From assembly GCF_902825145.1 (NCBI RefSeq), contig NZ_CADEAD010000001.1, forward strand, positions 372,001 through 436,000: 64,000 bases of DNA, in the 5' to 3' direction. Source of the stretch: Bartonella phoceensis (GTDB lineage: Bacteria > Pseudomonadota > Alphaproteobacteria > Rhizobiales > Rhizobiaceae). Under the pieces are notes generated by a model, which searched no databases, was not told the origin of the DNA, and was given only the letters and a program-made list of their open reading frames with translations. The position numbers and the translations under genes are program-made. The number at the start of each line of letters is the position of its first letter. Within the stretch, counting starts at the first letter, position 1. This document shows positions 19,932 to 30,200 of the stretch, piece after piece.

Positions 19932-20771
19932 ATGAAAAATTTTTCACTATTTTCTTCATTTAATCCTGAGGGACAGCATGATGATGTTGTAAATCGGTGG
20001 CGTTCACCTACACCAATGCGGTATGTCATCCCCAATATCATCACTATTTTAGCTATTTGCGCAGGAATGAGCAGTGTGCGTTTGGCTTTTGAGAATCGCT
20101 ATGAAGCTGCTATTTTAATGGTGCTTTTGGCAGCAATCTTAGATGGCGCCGATGGTCGCATTGCTCGTTTAATGGATGGGAGTTCATCTTTTGGAGCGCA
20201 GATGGATTCTCTTGCTGATGTGATTAATTTTGGTGTTGCACCTGCTCTTATTGTTTACTCTTTTGTTTTGACTCAAGCGCATCAAGTTGGTTGGGTAGCA
20301 GCGCTTGTTTATTGTGTTGCTTGTTGTTTGCGATTAGCCCGTTTTAATGTGATGTTGGATAATGCTGATATACCAAAATGGAAGGAAAGTTATTTTGTTG
20401 GTGTTCCTGCCCCAGCAGGAGCATTATTGCTTTTATTGCCAATGTATTTAGGAGTTCTTGGCTTGAAGCCAAGTTGGAGCTGGGCATTGTTTTTTAGCCT
20501 TTATACTGTGATCATTGCTTTTCTTTTGGTCAGTCGTTTACCAGTATGGAATGCAAAGACAATTGATCAAAATTTGAGGCGTGATATTGTTGTACCGTGC
20601 ATGTTGGGTATTGTTATTTATGTAGGCTTTCTTGCAACGTACACATGGCACACTTTATTGATTACTGCTGTTGGCTATATGATTTTTCTTCCCTGCAGTT
20701 TTGTGGCTTATAATAAGCGCACTGCTTTGGAAGGAAAAAAGGTCAATGCTAAAAATCTCAAAGAATCGTAG
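19932..20771 (+). CDS. pssA: CDP-diacylglycerol--serine O-phosphatidyltransferase
   Basis: Membrane enzyme that makes phosphatidylserine from CDP-diacylglycerol and serine. The CDP-alcohol phosphatidyltransferase motif is present: DGADGRIAR, then GAQMDSLAD, giving the DG..AR...G...D...D pattern. Several membrane segments follow. 279 residues. Pairs with psd directly upstream, so the two genes together supply phosphatidylethanolamine. Confidence 0.94.
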   Translation: MKNFSLFSSFNPEGQHDDVVNRWRSPTPMRYVIPNIITILAICAGMSSVRLAFENRYEAAILMVLLAAILDGADGRIARLMDGSSSFGAQMDSLADVINFGVAPALIVYSFVLTQAHQVGWVAALVYCVACCLRLARFNVMLDNADIPKWKESYFVGVPAPAGALLLLLPMYLGVLGLKPSWSWALFFSLYTVIIAFLLVSRLPVWNAKTIDQNLRRDIVVPCMLGIVIYVGFLATYTWHTLLITAVGYMIFLPCSFVAYNKRTALEGKKVNAKNLKES

Positions 20772-21268
20772 AGCGTTATATTTTGTTTCTGGGAATAAGA
20801 ATAAAAGTAGAGAAAAATTTAACTCAGGTTGATCATTTTTCTTCTATGTTTATGGTTTTAAAAAGCATGCTCTTTAAGAAGAATAATCCGCCATAGCACT
20901 ACTCATTCATGAACTTGTTTAAAAACTCTCTTATTGTTTCCAATCTCATTTCATAACAGGATATGAAGGGTATAATGCAAAATTTACTGTGCTCTACCGT
21001 CTTTATGCATATTAAAAAAGGTACGAACTGACACTATCAATTATTGTTTACTAGTTTCCAATGTCATGACTTCTTTTGCATTGGAGGAATTTATGAGAGG
21101 CGTGATTGCTCTTTTCTAAACGATTTTATCCACACGTTCATTCCAATTTATAGCATACAAACGAGCATTTTTTCTGATTTATATATACAATGAGAAGGGG
21201 TGAAATGAGAAAATCTTACTAAAAATCGCATTATAAGATGAATTATTTTTATAAAATAATATGTCGCC
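20772..21268. other. Intergenic region between convergent pssA and SDR gene
   Basis: 497 AT-rich bases with no recognisable gene. An AT-only inverted repeat (ATTATTTT, 3-base loop, AAAATAAT) lies at 21242-21260 just past the SDR stop; it lacks GC pairs and a distinct T-run, so I do not call it a terminator. Confidence 0.55.
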
Positions 21269-22021
21269 TTAATCAGGTACATGATAATCTGCAAACCGAT
21301 TTTTACGAACACTAAAGAGTTTACCCGTTTCTTTTAAATCAGGTGAGAACAAGTGCGCTATCTTTGCTGCAACTTCTTGCGGTGAAGGGAGAATTTGAGG
21401 ATCTTCACCAGGCATGGCTTGTGCACGCATAGCAGTGCGTGTTGCACCAGGATCAACACAGTTAATTTTAATAGGGGTTTGCTTTAATTCTTCTGCCCAG
21501 CAACGGGCAATAATTTCTAAAGCAGCTTTAGAAGCTGCGTAAGGTCCCCAAAAAGCACGTGGAACATGAGCAACACTTGAAGATAACAGAACCGCTCGTC
21601 CAGCATCAGATTTACGTAACAAAGGTTCAACAGCTTTTATTAAACGCCATTGGCTGATAAGATTTATTTGAAAAACATCTTCAAATACTGTATCATCAAT
21701 ATGTGCTATTGGTGAGAGTGTTCCAAGAACTCCTGCATTTGCAACCACGATATCGAGTTTTTTCCAGCGCTCAGCAATAGAAACGCTAAGAGCACCAATA
21801 TTTTCCATATGGTGTAAGTCGAGGGGGACGAGTGTAGCAGAAGTACCTGTTTCTCGAATTTTATTGTCAAGCATAGTGAGTCCACGCACTGTGCGTGCAA
21901 GGGCGATAATGTGAGCACCACGTGTTGCGAGTTCTAATGCTAAATGGTAACCAATACCTCTTGAAGCACCGGTAACAAGTGCAACCCGACCAGAAAGACT
22001 AAAATCAATTTTTGCCATCAT
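21269..22021 (-). CDS. Short-chain dehydrogenase/reductase (SDR)
   Basis: NAD(P)-dependent oxidoreductase of unknown substrate. The Rossmann motif TGASRGIGYHLA, NAG at about residues 95-97, Ser148/149, and YAASK (Tyr161, Lys165) form a complete classical SDR active site. 250 residues. Its start overlaps the purF stop by one base (TAATG), so it is probably translated from the purF message. A second SDR in this window, FabG, is clearly separate. Confidence 0.9.
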   Translation of the reverse strand: MMAKIDFSLSGRVALVTGASRGIGYHLALELATRGAHIIALARTVRGLTMLDNKIRETGTSATLVPLDLHHMENIGALSVSIAERWKKLDIVVANAGVLGTLSPIAHIDDTVFEDVFQINLISQWRLIKAVEPLLRKSDAGRAVLLSSSVAHVPRAFWGPYAASKAALEIIARCWAEELKQTPIKINCVDPGATRTAMRAQAMPGEDPQILPSPQEVAAKIAHLFSPDLKETGKLFSVRKNRFADYHVPD

Positions 22022-23514
22022 TAATTTCTTGTTTTAAGGACAGATGATTGATGAATTTGGGGAATACTTTCTTGATCAACTAGATTTGTAGGATAATGTC
22101 CGGTAAAATAGTGATCAGTAAATTGTGGATCAGTGTTATTTCTTTTTTCTCCTGCTACAGCAAGATATAGACCATCTGTTGAAAGAAATTCTAATGAGTC
22201 AGCACCAACAAAATTACACATGGATTTTAAGTCCGGATATTGATTAGCCAACAAGCTTTCAACTTTGGGTGTATCAATACCATAAAAATCAGGATAGAAA
22301 ATCATAGGGCTGGAAACGCGCATATGCACTTCTTTTGCTCCGGAATCGCGGAGCATTCGTACGATTTTAAGGGATGTTGTTCCACGCACAATGGAGTCAT
22401 CAACGAGAATAACACGTTTTCCTTCTATCACAGGACGATTTGCAGAATGTTTTAATTTTACCCCAAAAGCACGAATTTGTTGTGTTGGTTCGATAAAAGT
22501 GCGGCCAACATAATGATTGCGAATAATGCCAAGCTCAAAAGGAATTCCAATCTCTTGTGCATAACCAATTGCAGCAGGTGTTCCGCCATCGGGAACGGGA
22601 ACCACAACATCACCCTCACAAGGTGCTTCTCGTGCCAAATAGATTCCCATATTTTTACGTACCGTGTAAACACTGCGTCCTCCCACAATTGAATCAGGAC
22701 GTGCAAAATAAACATATTCAAAAAGGCAAAGTTTTTCTGCTTTATCACTCTCTGGTTCTATAGTTTTTTTCGTAATTTCCCCATTTTTCTGTATTTCACA
22801 GATGATAATTTCCCCATTTTTGACATCACGCACATATTTTGCTCCAATAATATCAAGTGCACATGTTTCAGAACAAAAAATTGGTTTACCATCAAGTTCG
22901 CCCATCACGAGAGGTCGAATACCTATTGGATCGCGTGCAGCAATAAGTTTGGTACGTGTTAGTGCCAACATGGCATATCCACCTTCCACTTGCCGAATAG
23001 CATCAACAAAACGGTCAGATGACGATTCATAACGCGAACGAGCAATGAGATGGAGAAAAACTTCTGAATCTGATGTTGATTGACAGATGGCACCAGAAGC
23101 AATGAGTTCGCGACGTAATGTAAGACCATTGGTAAGATTACCATTATGGGCAATAGCAATACCTCCAGCTTTTAATTCAGCAAAAAGAGGCTGGACGTTG
23201 CGTAATGCTATTTCTCCAGTTGTTGAATAACGTGTATGCCCGATAGCACGATTCCCCGGTAAACGAGCGAGCGTTGCGGGGTTTGTATAGTGATCACCAA
23301 CAAGACCGAGATGCTTTTCTTGATGAAACATTTTATTATGATAAGAAACAATCCCAGCTGCTTCTTGCCCACGATGCTGAAGCGCATGGAGTCCGAGAGC
23401 TGTTAATGTTGCTGCATCTTCATGACCAAGAATACCAAACACTCCACATTCTTCATGAAGGATATCATCATCTAATGAAAAATTCTGACAGGAAATATCG
23501 TTTTTTGTCATCAT
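22021..23514 (-). CDS. purF: Amidophosphoribosyltransferase
   Basis: First committed step of purine synthesis: PRPP plus glutamine to phosphoribosylamine. The Ntn-type glutaminase domain begins at Cys23 (EECGVFGILGHEDAA) after a short propeptide; LHALQHRGQEAAG and GHTRYSTTG follow. The PRPP site is VILVDDSIVRGTT. 497 residues, normal length. Upstream cvpA is its classical neighbour, although separated here by about 80 bases. Confidence 0.96.
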   Translation of the reverse strand: MMTKNDISCQNFSLDDDILHEECGVFGILGHEDAATLTALGLHALQHRGQEAAGIVSYHNKMFHQEKHLGLVGDHYTNPATLARLPGNRAIGHTRYSTTGEIALRNVQPLFAELKAGGIAIAHNGNLTNGLTLRRELIASGAICQSTSDSEVFLHLIARSRYESSSDRFVDAIRQVEGGYAMLALTRTKLIAARDPIGIRPLVMGELDGKPIFCSETCALDIIGAKYVRDVKNGEIIICEIQKNGEITKKTIEPESDKAEKLCLFEYVYFARPDSIVGGRSVYTVRKNMGIYLAREAPCEGDVVVPVPDGGTPAAIGYAQEIGIPFELGIIRNHYVGRTFIEPTQQIRAFGVKLKHSANRPVIEGKRVILVDDSIVRGTTSLKIVRMLRDSGAKEVHMRVSSPMIFYPDFYGIDTPKVESLLANQYPDLKSMCNFVGADSLEFLSTDGLYLAVAGEKRNNTDPQFTDHYFTGHYPTNLVDQESIPQIHQSSVLKTRN

Positions 23515-23590
23515 ATTCTTTCAATTGTGCTATGAGGAATGATTATATCATACTTCACATAATTATTTAGAATTTTTTGCCTATAACGAA

Positions 23591-24172
23591 CTATTCTCCA
23601 TTTTGCCGAATTATCTTTTCAGGAGGGTTCTGATCCTGTGTATGAGCGTTATCTCTTTTAAAAACTTTTTCCGCTTTTTCGAGAACAGTGTCGAGATCTT
23701 TTGGGAGTATTTCCCAAACTTTTTGTCCTAATGAATCTAAGAAAGGTTTTGTTGCTGCATTTTTTAACCAGTTCGCCTGGTGTTCAGGTTTAATAAGTGC
23801 GTTAATAAGGAGCATGCCGATGAGCATAATAAATAAACCACGAAGTGCTCCAAAAACAAAACCGATAGTACGATCAAGAATGCCAATTCGACTATCAATA
23901 ATAAAATCCGAGATCTTCATTGCAATGATTGAAGTGATAATAAGAACGATAATAAAAATCGTAACCAATGTTGTGATCAATGCGATCATTTTATTAGAGA
24001 GATATTGCTCAAAGAAGGGCAATATAGGCTTGAATAAAAACAGTGTGGCACCGGCTGCGATTGCCCAGGAAACCAAAGATAGAACCTCGCGTGAAAACCC
24101 ACGGAACATAGCGAGAAAAGCGGACAACAGGATGAATACTACGACAATTCCATCAAGGACTGTTATGATCAT
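23591..24172 (-). CDS. cvpA: CvpA family membrane protein
   Basis: Inner-membrane protein named for colicin V production; exact role unclear. The N-terminus MIITVLDGIVVVFILLSAF followed by RGFSREVLSLVSW is the CvpA signature, with hydrophobic segments near residues 5-25, 30-50, 60-85 and 105-125. The C-terminal tail (about 150-193) is polar and charged. 193 residues. Precedes purF on the same strand, as in many proteobacteria. Confidence 0.9.
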   Translation of the reverse strand: MIITVLDGIVVVFILLSAFLAMFRGFSREVLSLVSWAIAAGATLFLFKPILPFFEQYLSNKMIALITTLVTIFIIVLIITSIIAMKISDFIIDSRIGILDRTIGFVFGALRGLFIMLIGMLLINALIKPEHQANWLKNAATKPFLDSLGQKVWEILPKDLDTVLEKAEKVFKRDNAHTQDQNPPEKIIRQNGE

Positions 24173-24321
24173 TCGTTTGTTCCTTATACATAAAGTTGTG
24201 TTCTTTTAAGTTAGTATACAAATGCGTTTCTTGTTATGCCATTTTTTATTCTTATAGCAAGGACCTTTTGTGTTTTGTAGAGTTTTTTCTATATTATCAT
24301 GCGTGTAGTGCGGAGCGTTTT

Positions 24322-25692
24322 TTATCGGCAAGTAATAGCGGCAACTAGTTCAGGAAGGTCGGAGAATGTTTTTTGTTGAAAATTGAGTAATTTCATTTTT
24401 TCGGTTGTAGTAGTAGGGTGAACTACCCCTTGAAAACCAAGTTTTTTTGCTTCATTGATGCGCTGGGCTGAATGTGCAACGGCACGGGTGGCTCCTGAAA
24501 GGCTGATTTCACCAAAATAAACATAATCTGTTGGAAGAGGAATATTTGCAAGAGAGGATACCAAAGCTGCTGCAACAGCTAAATCAGCTGCTGGTTCTGA
24601 TATGCGATATCCGCCTGCAACGTTAAGATAGACATCGTGTTGTCCAAAGCGAATTCCACAATGGGCTTCTAAAACAGCAAGAATCATTGAAAGACGATTT
24701 CCATCCCATCCTACAATAGCGCGTCGTGGTGTTCCAAGTGAGGAGGGAGCAACAAGCGCTTGAATTTCCACTAATATTGGCCGTGTTCCTTCCATTCCTG
24801 CAAAAACAGCGGTGCCCGGAGCTTTTTCATTTCGTTCACCTAAAAAAAGTTCAGATGGATTGATGACCTCCCGTAATCCTTTATCAGACATTTCAAAAAC
24901 ACCAATTTCATCCGTTGGTCCGAAGCGATTTTTTATAGTTCTAAGGATTCGATAATGATGTCCACCTTCACCTTCAAAATAAAGAACGGCATCAACCATA
25001 TGTTCGACAACACGGGGGCCTGCAATTTGTCCATCTTTTGTTACATGGCCAACAAGAACAACAGCTGTTCCTGTTTTTTTGGCAAAGTGGATCATTGCTT
25101 GAGCGCCGATACGCACTTGTGTAACGGTACCAGGCGCTGAATCAGCAGCATCTGACCAGAGAGTCTGAATAGAATCGATAATAACCATATCAAGGTTTTT
25201 ATGTTCGCTTAAAGTTGCAAGAATATCTTCAACATTGGTTTCAGCGGCAAGTTTAACCTCTGTATTGGCAGCTCCAAGTCTTTGTGCACGTAAACAGATT
25301 TGAGCAATAGCTTCTTCACCTGAAACGTAGATAACATTATGTCCCTTTCGCGATAAAGCAGCAGAAGCTTGTGTCAGCAATGTTGATTTTCCAATACCGG
25401 GATCGCCACCAACAAGGAGTGCTGATCCACGGACAAACCCCCCACCTGTAACACGATCAAGCTCAGCGATGCCAGAATGGATACGTGGGGCATCTTTAAG
25501 ATCGCCAGAAAGGGACGTTAGTGCGACAATATGTCCTTTGCGAATATTTTGCATAGGGCCAGTGCCGATGCCGCTATTCACATTTTCTTCGATAAGGGAA
25601 TTCCATTCGCCACAAGCACTACATTTTCCTGCCCAACGTGAATAGATAGTACCACAATTTTGGCAGATAAATTGAATACGGCTACGTGCCAT
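24322..25692 (-). CDS. radA: DNA repair protein RadA
   Basis: RecA-like ATPase that promotes branch migration in recombinational repair. Has the N-terminal zinc finger (CQNCGTIYSRWAGKCSACGEW region), Walker A GGDPGIGKST, the RadA-specific KNRFGPTDEIGVFEM and the C-terminal Lon-like domain (GGYRISEPAADLAVAAAL). 456 residues. Overlaps dnaB by 11 bases on the same strand, so both replication/repair genes share a transcript. Confidence 0.96.
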   Translation of the reverse strand: MARSRIQFICQNCGTIYSRWAGKCSACGEWNSLIEENVNSGIGTGPMQNIRKGHIVALTSLSGDLKDAPRIHSGIAELDRVTGGGFVRGSALLVGGDPGIGKSTLLTQASAALSRKGHNVIYVSGEEAIAQICLRAQRLGAANTEVKLAAETNVEDILATLSEHKNLDMVIIDSIQTLWSDAADSAPGTVTQVRIGAQAMIHFAKKTGTAVVLVGHVTKDGQIAGPRVVEHMVDAVLYFEGEGGHHYRILRTIKNRFGPTDEIGVFEMSDKGLREVINPSELFLGERNEKAPGTAVFAGMEGTRPILVEIQALVAPSSLGTPRRAIVGWDGNRLSMILAVLEAHCGIRFGQHDVYLNVAGGYRISEPAADLAVAAALVSSLANIPLPTDYVYFGEISLSGATRAVAHSAQRINEAKKLGFQGVVHPTTTTEKMKLLNFQQKTFSDLPELVAAITCR

Positions 25693-27205
25693 GATGATTT
25701 AAACCAATTTGTTCTGGAAGATAATTGCTATCTGCCAAATCGCTAAAGCGTGTGAAATCAGACTGAAAGGCAAGATGAACAGTTCCTGTTGGTCCATGGC
25801 GCTGTTTTGCAACAATAACATCAGCTTTTCCAAAAGCTTTGTCCATTGTGTTTTGCCATCTTTCATATTCAAGAGTGCCTATCTTTGGTTCTTCGTTTTT
25901 GAGATAATATTCTTCACGGTACACAAAAAGAACGATGTCAGCATCTTGCTCAATTGAACCAGATTCACGTAAATCGGAAAGTTGTGGGCGTTTATCTGTT
26001 CGATTTTCAACTTGTCGTGAAAGCTGTGAAAGAGCAATGATAGGAATATTCAGTTCTTTTGCCAATGTTTTTAATCCTGTGGTAATCTCTGTAATCTCTT
26101 GAACACGATTTTCTGAGGAACGCTTTGAATGGCTTGTCATAAGCTGGATATAGTCAATAATCAGGACATCCAAACCATGTTGCCGTTTGAGACGTCGTGC
26201 ACGAGCAGCTAGTTGCGTAATTGATATACCACCAGTTTGATCAATGTAAAGCGGTGCTTTTTGTAAGCGATTCATTGCACGGATGATTTTAGAAAATTGT
26301 TCTTCTGAAATATTCCCCCGCCGGATATCAGAAGAAGAGACCTCTGTTTGTTCGGAGATAATACGGGTTGCAAGTTGTTCTGATGACATTTCAAGCGAGA
26401 AAAATCCAACAATACCTCCCTCATTTTTTTCTGTTTTGCTATTATGATTGCAAGCATTGGCAATATTAAAGGCAATATTGGTAGCCAATGACGTTTTTCC
26501 CATACCAGGGCGCCCAGCGAGGATAATTAGATCAGAGGGTTGTAATCCACCCATTTTTTCATCAAGTGTTTTAATGTGAGTAGCTATCCCTGATAAGTGT
26601 GAAGAGCGTTTTTTAGCAGCGCTTGCCATATCAATAGCTTTTTTGACAGCTTCATTAAAATTTTCAAATCCACCACCATATTTTCCTTTTTCTGCTAGTT
26701 CAAACAACCATTGTTCAACAGTTTCAATTTGTTGACTGGGTGTAAGTTCTACAGGGGCATCAAAAGCTGTATTGACAACTTGAGTTCCAAGATTAATCAA
26801 AGAGCGCCGGATAAAAAGATCATAGATAACCCGTCCATAATCTTCGGTATTAATGATTGTTACTGCTTCTTTTGCTAAACGAACAACGTAATTGTATACG
26901 GTGATATCACCAATTTTTTCGTCTGCTGGAATAAAAGGCTTGATGGTAACCGGATCTGCAACTTTCCCTTTTTCGATAAGGTGAGATAAAATATCGTAGA
27001 TTTTTTGATGCAATGGCTCAAAAAAATGTGCTGGTTTTAGAAAATCTGAAACGCGATCAAGAGCACCATTATTGATGAGAAGTGCGCCAAGCAATGCTTG
27101 TTCAGCTTCAATGTTATGCGGGAGTTGCTGAAAAGAAGAGGAAACTTCTTTTTGTAAAGAGCTGAAATTGACAATGCTTGTTTCTTCCATAACAGTTTTT
27201 TCCAC
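25682..27205 (-). CDS. dnaB: Replicative DNA helicase DnaB
   Basis: Hexameric 5'-3' helicase at the replication fork. The N-terminal domain starts PHNIEAEQALLGALLINN; Walker A is AGRPGMGKTS; DVLIIDYIQLM and LSQLSRQVENR (the arginine-containing H4 region) follow, then DLRESGSIEQDADIV. 507 residues without an intein insertion. First gene of the dnaB-radA pair. Confidence 0.96.
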   Translation of the reverse strand: MEKTVMEETSIVNFSSLQKEVSSSFQQLPHNIEAEQALLGALLINNGALDRVSDFLKPAHFFEPLHQKIYDILSHLIEKGKVADPVTIKPFIPADEKIGDITVYNYVVRLAKEAVTIINTEDYGRVIYDLFIRRSLINLGTQVVNTAFDAPVELTPSQQIETVEQWLFELAEKGKYGGGFENFNEAVKKAIDMASAAKKRSSHLSGIATHIKTLDEKMGGLQPSDLIILAGRPGMGKTSLATNIAFNIANACNHNSKTEKNEGGIVGFFSLEMSSEQLATRIISEQTEVSSSDIRRGNISEEQFSKIIRAMNRLQKAPLYIDQTGGISITQLAARARRLKRQHGLDVLIIDYIQLMTSHSKRSSENRVQEITEITTGLKTLAKELNIPIIALSQLSRQVENRTDKRPQLSDLRESGSIEQDADIVLFVYREEYYLKNEEPKIGTLEYERWQNTMDKAFGKADVIVAKQRHGPTGTVHLAFQSDFTRFSDLADSNYLPEQIGLNHHGT

Positions 27206-27787
27206 TCAAATTTCATGTTTAGCTACTTAGGTGTGTACCAAAAGGATAGAAAGAAAATCTTCATTTTAAATTAAAATTACACTTTTAATTTTTCAGACTT
27301 TCTTCGATTGCTTATTCAGCATCTGTGTATTATCTACATGCAATTTATTCCTTTACATTTTATTTTTATAATATGTAAGTTTTTCGTATTATACCTCTGA
27401 TATTATATGGCGCAAAAGTTTCAATATCAGCATGTGTAAAGTTGCTTTTCTTTATCATTAGAATTTATTTTAGATGAAATAAGGATGTAATCAACTGACC
27501 ATTGTACACAAATACCACTCTTTTTAAAAAGCAGGGATTTGGGTAATTATCTTCTGTTTCTATCTTGATAAAAGCAATCTATGAGAATAATTATGCTTAC
27601 CATGTTTATAGTTCCTAGTGTAGTATGTTTTTACACAATATACTAAACACTGCTTTCTCATAAGAATGTAGTTTTCTAACGATAAAACAATAAAATGCTT
27701 AGTCTTTTAAGCTAAGCATTTTACAATGCACCAGTGCATTAAATGATAGAAAAATAAAAAATACAAGACAGAAAATAAAAATAGCAA
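27206..27787. other. Intergenic region between rplI and dnaB
   Basis: 582 AT-rich bases. Apart from the rplI terminator hairpin and a second short palindrome at 27725-27740, I see no gene or RNA. The part nearest 27206 should hold the dnaB promoter. Confidence 0.55.
27691..27723 (-). terminator. Rho-independent terminator downstream of rplI
   Basis: A perfect inverted repeat: TAAAATGCTTAG at 27691-27702, a 9-base loop, and CTAAGCATTTTA at 27712-27723. Read on the minus strand, the hairpin is followed by ATTGTTTTATCG. It lies about 65 bases beyond the rplI stop, so it should end the rpsF-rpsR-DUF2232-rplI transcript. Confidence 0.75.
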
Positions 27788-28384
27788 TTAAGCTTCTTCA
27801 TTCATGCTTTTTGCATCATTCTCATGATGTTCCTCTGCTAATAACTCTTCCTGATTTTCTTCTATCAATTCTTCCTGAATATCATATATGGCTTCAGCAG
27901 AGGTTAAATTTTCACCTTCCGCTTGGCGTTGCGCTTCACTCTCTGAACGTGCAACATTAATGATCACAGAAATTTGAACTTCAGGGTGTAGGTTAAGAGT
28001 GATTGTATGGAGACCGATAGTTTTTATTGGATGATTTAGTTCCACTTGATTGCGTCCAATAGAAAAACCTGCATTTGTTATAATTTCAGAAATATCACGT
28101 GTTGATACAGATCCGTAAAGTTGCCCCGTTTCACCAGCGGAACGGACGGCAATAAATGATCTACCATCAAGTTTTTCAGCAACTTTTTGTGCTTCACTTT
28201 TGCGTTCAAGATTACGTGCCTCGAGTTGAGCGCGCTGGATTTCAAAGTGTTTTTTATTAGTTTCATTTGCGCGTAAAGCTTTCCCTTGAGGCAAAAGAAA
28301 GTTACGTGCATAACCATCTTTAACTGAGACAATATCACCCATCTGACCAAGACGAGGAATACGCTCAAGTAGAATAATATCCAT
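27788..28384 (-). CDS. rplI: 50S ribosomal protein L9
   Basis: Large-subunit protein L9. The N-terminal domain [32 protein letters not shown] is the L9 signature, the long connecting helix follows, and the C-terminal domain runs to about residue 150. The 198 residues exceed the usual ~150 through a Glu/Asn-rich acidic tail (about 160-198). Last gene of the rpsF operon, directly ahead of a strong terminator. Confidence 0.96.
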   Translation of the reverse strand: MDIILLERIPRLGQMGDIVSVKDGYARNFLLPQGKALRANETNKKHFEIQRAQLEARNLERKSEAQKVAEKLDGRSFIAVRSAGETGQLYGSVSTRDISEIITNAGFSIGRNQVELNHPIKTIGLHTITLNLHPEVQISVIINVARSESEAQRQAEGENLTSAEAIYDIQEELIEENQEELLAEEHHENDAKSMNEEA

Positions 28385-28408
28385 AGTTTTTCCTTTCGAA
28401 TAAATAAA

Positions 28409-29389
28409 TTAATGCAGTTTTTTGCGTGATTGAAAATTGTATTGAATAGCCGCCCAAATACCCATTAAAAGCATCATGAAAGAAATAGGCGGAGCAAAGA
28501 CAACGGTTAAAATGGCAATATAAACAAGAGAGAGTATAATAAACCGGCCGTTAATCCCTTTCGTAATGTTGTGGAGATATGCTAGACCACTGATTGATAT
28601 AATGACAGTGTATGCGGTACTAAAGACACGCGTAATTAAATTAACAGGAGTACTCAATTCAACCATTGATGCTATGCAAACAACAATGAAAATAAAAATT
28701 CCAGAGATTGGAAGGCGGAGAGTTTGGCTCCAATCATCACGGGGTCTTTTCAGCCATTTCATGTGTTGTGCTGTTATTATAGAAAAATAAAGGTTACCAA
28801 TGAGAAAAACCAAGCTATAAATAGTCAAAGCAACAGCAGTCAAAGTTGCTGTATGTGTCATTAAAAGATCACTAAAAGCGCGTATATCAGTTTCTTTTAT
28901 TGACTGTGATTGTTGCATAGCTTGTGCTATATTTTCGGTGATTTTTTTCGCAATGACGGGTGTGGAAGGACGGGTTTGAACATAGAGCCCAATGAAGGTC
29001 GCCATAAGAGCGATAAAATTGGTTAAATGAAAAATAACAGATGATAATGGGTACCATATCAGTGTATTTTCTTTTTGTGCTGGTCGTGCAAGCCCAAGAA
29101 GCCAAGAACCATAGACAGCAGGAAGGAAAAATAACAGCATAAAACCAAGAGCAATATAGGTATTAGTTGTGATGACAAGAACAATCGTAGCGCTTATGAG
29201 AGCAATAAGGCTAGCTAATGTTCCTTGATTAAACGCAACAATAAAAATTGGAAACGAAAGAAAACAACCAAGAAAAAGAGAAAAATAGGGCGCAATATTC
29301 GCAACACTGATGATTGCCATTCCTATCACGACAGCAAATAACCCTGCTAAAACACCGGTCATTAATTTGTAAATATGAAAGTTTTCCAT
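28409..29389 (-). CDS. DUF2232 family membrane protein
   Basis: Polytopic inner-membrane protein of unknown function. Hydrophobic segments are spread over most of the 326 residues (for example about 10-30, 35-55, 60-80, 105-130, 180-205, 225-245, 285-315). Its place between rpsR and rplI is a known position for DUF2232/YybS-like proteins. Family assignment relies on topology and context more than on a sharp motif. Confidence 0.72.
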   Translation of the reverse strand: MENFHIYKLMTGVLAGLFAVVIGMAIISVANIAPYFSLFLGCFLSFPIFIVAFNQGTLASLIALISATIVLVITTNTYIALGFMLLFFLPAVYGSWLLGLARPAQKENTLIWYPLSSVIFHLTNFIALMATFIGLYVQTRPSTPVIAKKITENIAQAMQQSQSIKETDIRAFSDLLMTHTATLTAVALTIYSLVFLIGNLYFSIITAQHMKWLKRPRDDWSQTLRLPISGIFIFIVVCIASMVELSTPVNLITRVFSTAYTVIISISGLAYLHNITKGINGRFIILSLVYIAILTVVFAPPISFMMLLMGIWAAIQYNFQSRKKLH

Positions 29390-29544
29390 TTATCGCTGTC
29401 CTGCCTGCTGCAGTTAGAGGCATTATAATACCCCAACTTCCGGTATTGTATATATCCTAATACAGCCTATAATCAACCATATCACTAAATTACACGAAAA
29501 AAAGCGACTGGGGAAATTCCCCAGCTGCAGAATATACTAATAAC

Positions 29545-29793
29545 TTACCTTACAATATATGGAAGTAAACCTAGAAAACGAGCACGTTTAATGGCATTGG
29601 CCAATTCACGCTGTTTTTTCTGGCTGACAGCTGTAATTCGTGAGGGAACGATCTTTCCACGTTCTGAAATATAACGCTGTAATAATTTGACATCTTTATA
29701 ATCAATTTTGGGAGCATTAGCACCTGAAAATGGACATGTTTTACGACGACGATGAAAGGGACGCCGTGCTGCAGTTTGATTCATATCAGTCAT
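29545..29793 (-). CDS. rpsR: 30S ribosomal protein S18
   Basis: Small-subunit protein that pairs with S6 on 16S rRNA. The sequence contains [33 protein letters not shown] and [20 protein letters not shown], the S18 core. Two adjacent ATGs (29796 and 29793) are possible; AGGAG spacing favours 29793 (82 residues). The first ATG overlaps the rpsF stop as ATGA. Confidence 0.97.
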   Translation of the reverse strand: MTDMNQTAARRPFHRRRKTCPFSGANAPKIDYKDVKLLQRYISERGKIVPSRITAVSQKKQRELANAIKRARFLGLLPYIVR

Positions 29794-30200
29794 CATTCTA
29801 CTCCTTCTATGGCATCTTCACGTTGACGACGCGGGGAGCGAGGACGCTCTTCATCTTGACCAGCATGACCATTATGATCAATACGTGAAAACATAGCAGA
29901 TTTCTCTTTTTCGTGTTTTTCTACGCGAATGGTCATGTAACGCAAAATATCCTCATTGATACGCATCTGACGCTCAACCTCAGCAATTGCTGCAGCTGAT
30001 GCGTCAATATTAATCAGTACATAATAAGCTTTACGATTTTTGCGAATACGATACGCAAGGGGACGAAGACCCCAATTTTCTACACGCCCAACGTTTCCAC
30101 CGTGCGCTTCAATGACACCTTTGTAGACATTCAAAAGTTCATCAATTTGCTGCGGTGCAATATCCTGTCGGGCAAGGAACATATGTTCATAAAGAGCCAT
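29793..30200 (-). CDS. rpsF: 30S ribosomal protein S6
   Basis: Small-subunit protein S6, partner of S18. The sequence [20 protein letters not shown], then [19 protein letters not shown], is typical. The C-terminal tail (residues about 105-135) is long, charged and Arg/Glu-rich, common in alphaproteobacteria. I chose the ATG at 30200 (135 residues) with GAGAAAGG upstream; an in-frame ATG at 30218 lies before that site. First gene of the operon. Confidence 0.96.
   Translation of the reverse strand: MALYEHMFLARQDIAPQQIDELLNVYKGVIEAHGGNVGRVENWGLRPLAYRIRKNRKAYYVLINIDASAAAIAEVERQMRINEDILRYMTIRVEKHEKEKSAMFSRIDHNGHAGQDEERPRSPRRQREDAIEGVE

Noticed and set aside
23688..24209. 173-codon plus-strand open frame opposite cvpA
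   Set aside because: Antisense to a recognised gene with no family match of its own.
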